Below are positions 5,190 to 5,421 of a DNA stretch of 5,421 nt, piece by piece (positions within the stretch are counted from its first letter, which is position 1; every line of letters starts with the position of its first letter). Under the pieces are notes generated by a model, which was not told where the DNA came from, did not search any database, and saw only the letters and a list, made by a program, of their open reading frames with translations. Location of the stretch: contig DJWR01000163.1 in NCBI GenBank assembly GCA_002441055.1, forward strand, positions 1 through 5,421, written 5' to 3'. The translations under genes and the position numbers were made by a program. This stretch comes from Caulobacteraceae bacterium UBA6225 (GTDB lineage: Bacteria; Pseudomonadota; Alphaproteobacteria; Caulobacterales; Caulobacteraceae).

Positions 5190-5421
5190 CGTTTCGTCCT
5201 CTTCCTCATAGCCCACCAGGGCGAGCGCCCGGGCGGGAATACCCTGGAGTTCAGCCCAACGGGCCAGCGCCTCCTCCCGGCCATGGGTGATCCACAGCTC
5301 GCCGGGGCGGATCTCGTCCACCGTGGCGGTCAGTTCGTCCCAGTCGGCATGGTCGGAGATGATCAGCGGCAGTTCCACGCCCCGCTGGCGGGCCCGGGCG
5401 CGGACCCGCATCCAGCCCGAG
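5187..5421 (-). CDS. Ligase-associated DNA exonuclease (metallo-beta-lactamase/beta-CASP), C-terminal 77 residues; 5' end outside window
   Basis: This is the C-terminal end of an SNM1/Artemis-like metallo-beta-lactamase nuclease of the kind encoded beside the bacterial repair ligase. The visible frame begins SGWMRVRARARQRGV. It contains ISDHADWDEL (His24 of the fragment), corresponding to beta-CASP motif B, and WITHGREEAL (His46), corresponding to motif C; these histidines help bind the catalytic metals. The protein ends in an acidic EEEDET tail after a TGA at 5187-5189. Characterised homologues in such clusters are manganese-dependent DNA nucleases. The HxHxDH metal site of the lactamase core lies outside the window. 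It is on the same strand as the ligase and upstream of it, so read-through could still produce a joint transcript antisense to the DUF3892 gene. Confidence 0.85.
   Translation of the reverse strand, partial: SGWMRVRARARQRGVELPLIISDHADWDELTATVDEIRPGELWITHGREEALARWAELQGIPARALALVGYEEEDET

Noticed and set aside
4825..5190. A 121-codon minus-strand frame bridging exonuclease and ligase
   Set aside because: Its translation shows no family features, whereas the plus-strand frame at 4909-5175 matches DUF3892 and has a good ribosome binding site.

Overview
The window is GC-rich DNA with strong third-position G/C bias, from an alphaproteobacterium and most likely a Caulobacterales member (Caulobacter/Phenylobacterium-like). 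That placement is an inference from three things: protein character, the gene set (a dnaE2-type polymerase and a stand-alone ATP-dependent repair ligase with its nuclease), and promoter-like sites resembling the Caulobacter housekeeping consensus TTGACGS-(10-14)-GCTANAWC. No RNA gene, IS element, CRISPR array or prophage gene is visible. Coding density is very high and no gene-free stretch reaches 100 bases.

Layout, left to right. (1) The 3' end of dnaE2 (imuC), the error-prone polymerase of the ImuA-ImuB-DnaE2 mutasome, runs off the left edge (+). (2) An AT-rich island of about 60 bp carries a promoter and an inverted repeat, and drives a two-gene brnT-brnA type II toxin-antitoxin module (+) whose genes overlap by 41 bp. 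(3) A secreted type-B carboxylesterase (+) has its ribosome binding site inside a 10-bp hairpin. (4) An ATP-dependent DNA ligase of the bacterial 'ligase-associated' repair cluster lies on the minus strand, tail-to-tail with the esterase (6 bp between stops). (5) A small DUF3892-type gene (+) diverges from the ligase. (6) The C-terminal end of the ligase-associated metallo-beta-lactamase/beta-CASP exonuclease (-) runs off the right edge.

The window therefore combines two DNA-damage modules: an SOS-type mutagenic polymerase on the left, and the exonuclease plus ligase pair on the right. In many proteobacteria the latter two are adjacent, together with an Lhr-like helicase and a metallophosphoesterase. 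Here the pair is separated by an opposite-strand DUF3892 gene, and no helicase or phosphoesterase gene follows the ligase. The toxin-antitoxin module and the esterase sit between the two modules and have no evident metabolic link to either.

The most notable non-coding signals are: (a) the 10-bp inverted repeat flanking the brnT -35 element and overlapping its -10, a candidate autoregulatory operator; (b) the hairpin that would mask the esterase ribosome binding site; (c) a self-complementary GCTATAGC box between the divergent ligase and DUF3892 genes. I did not find a convincing entirely new system; the genes all fit known families.
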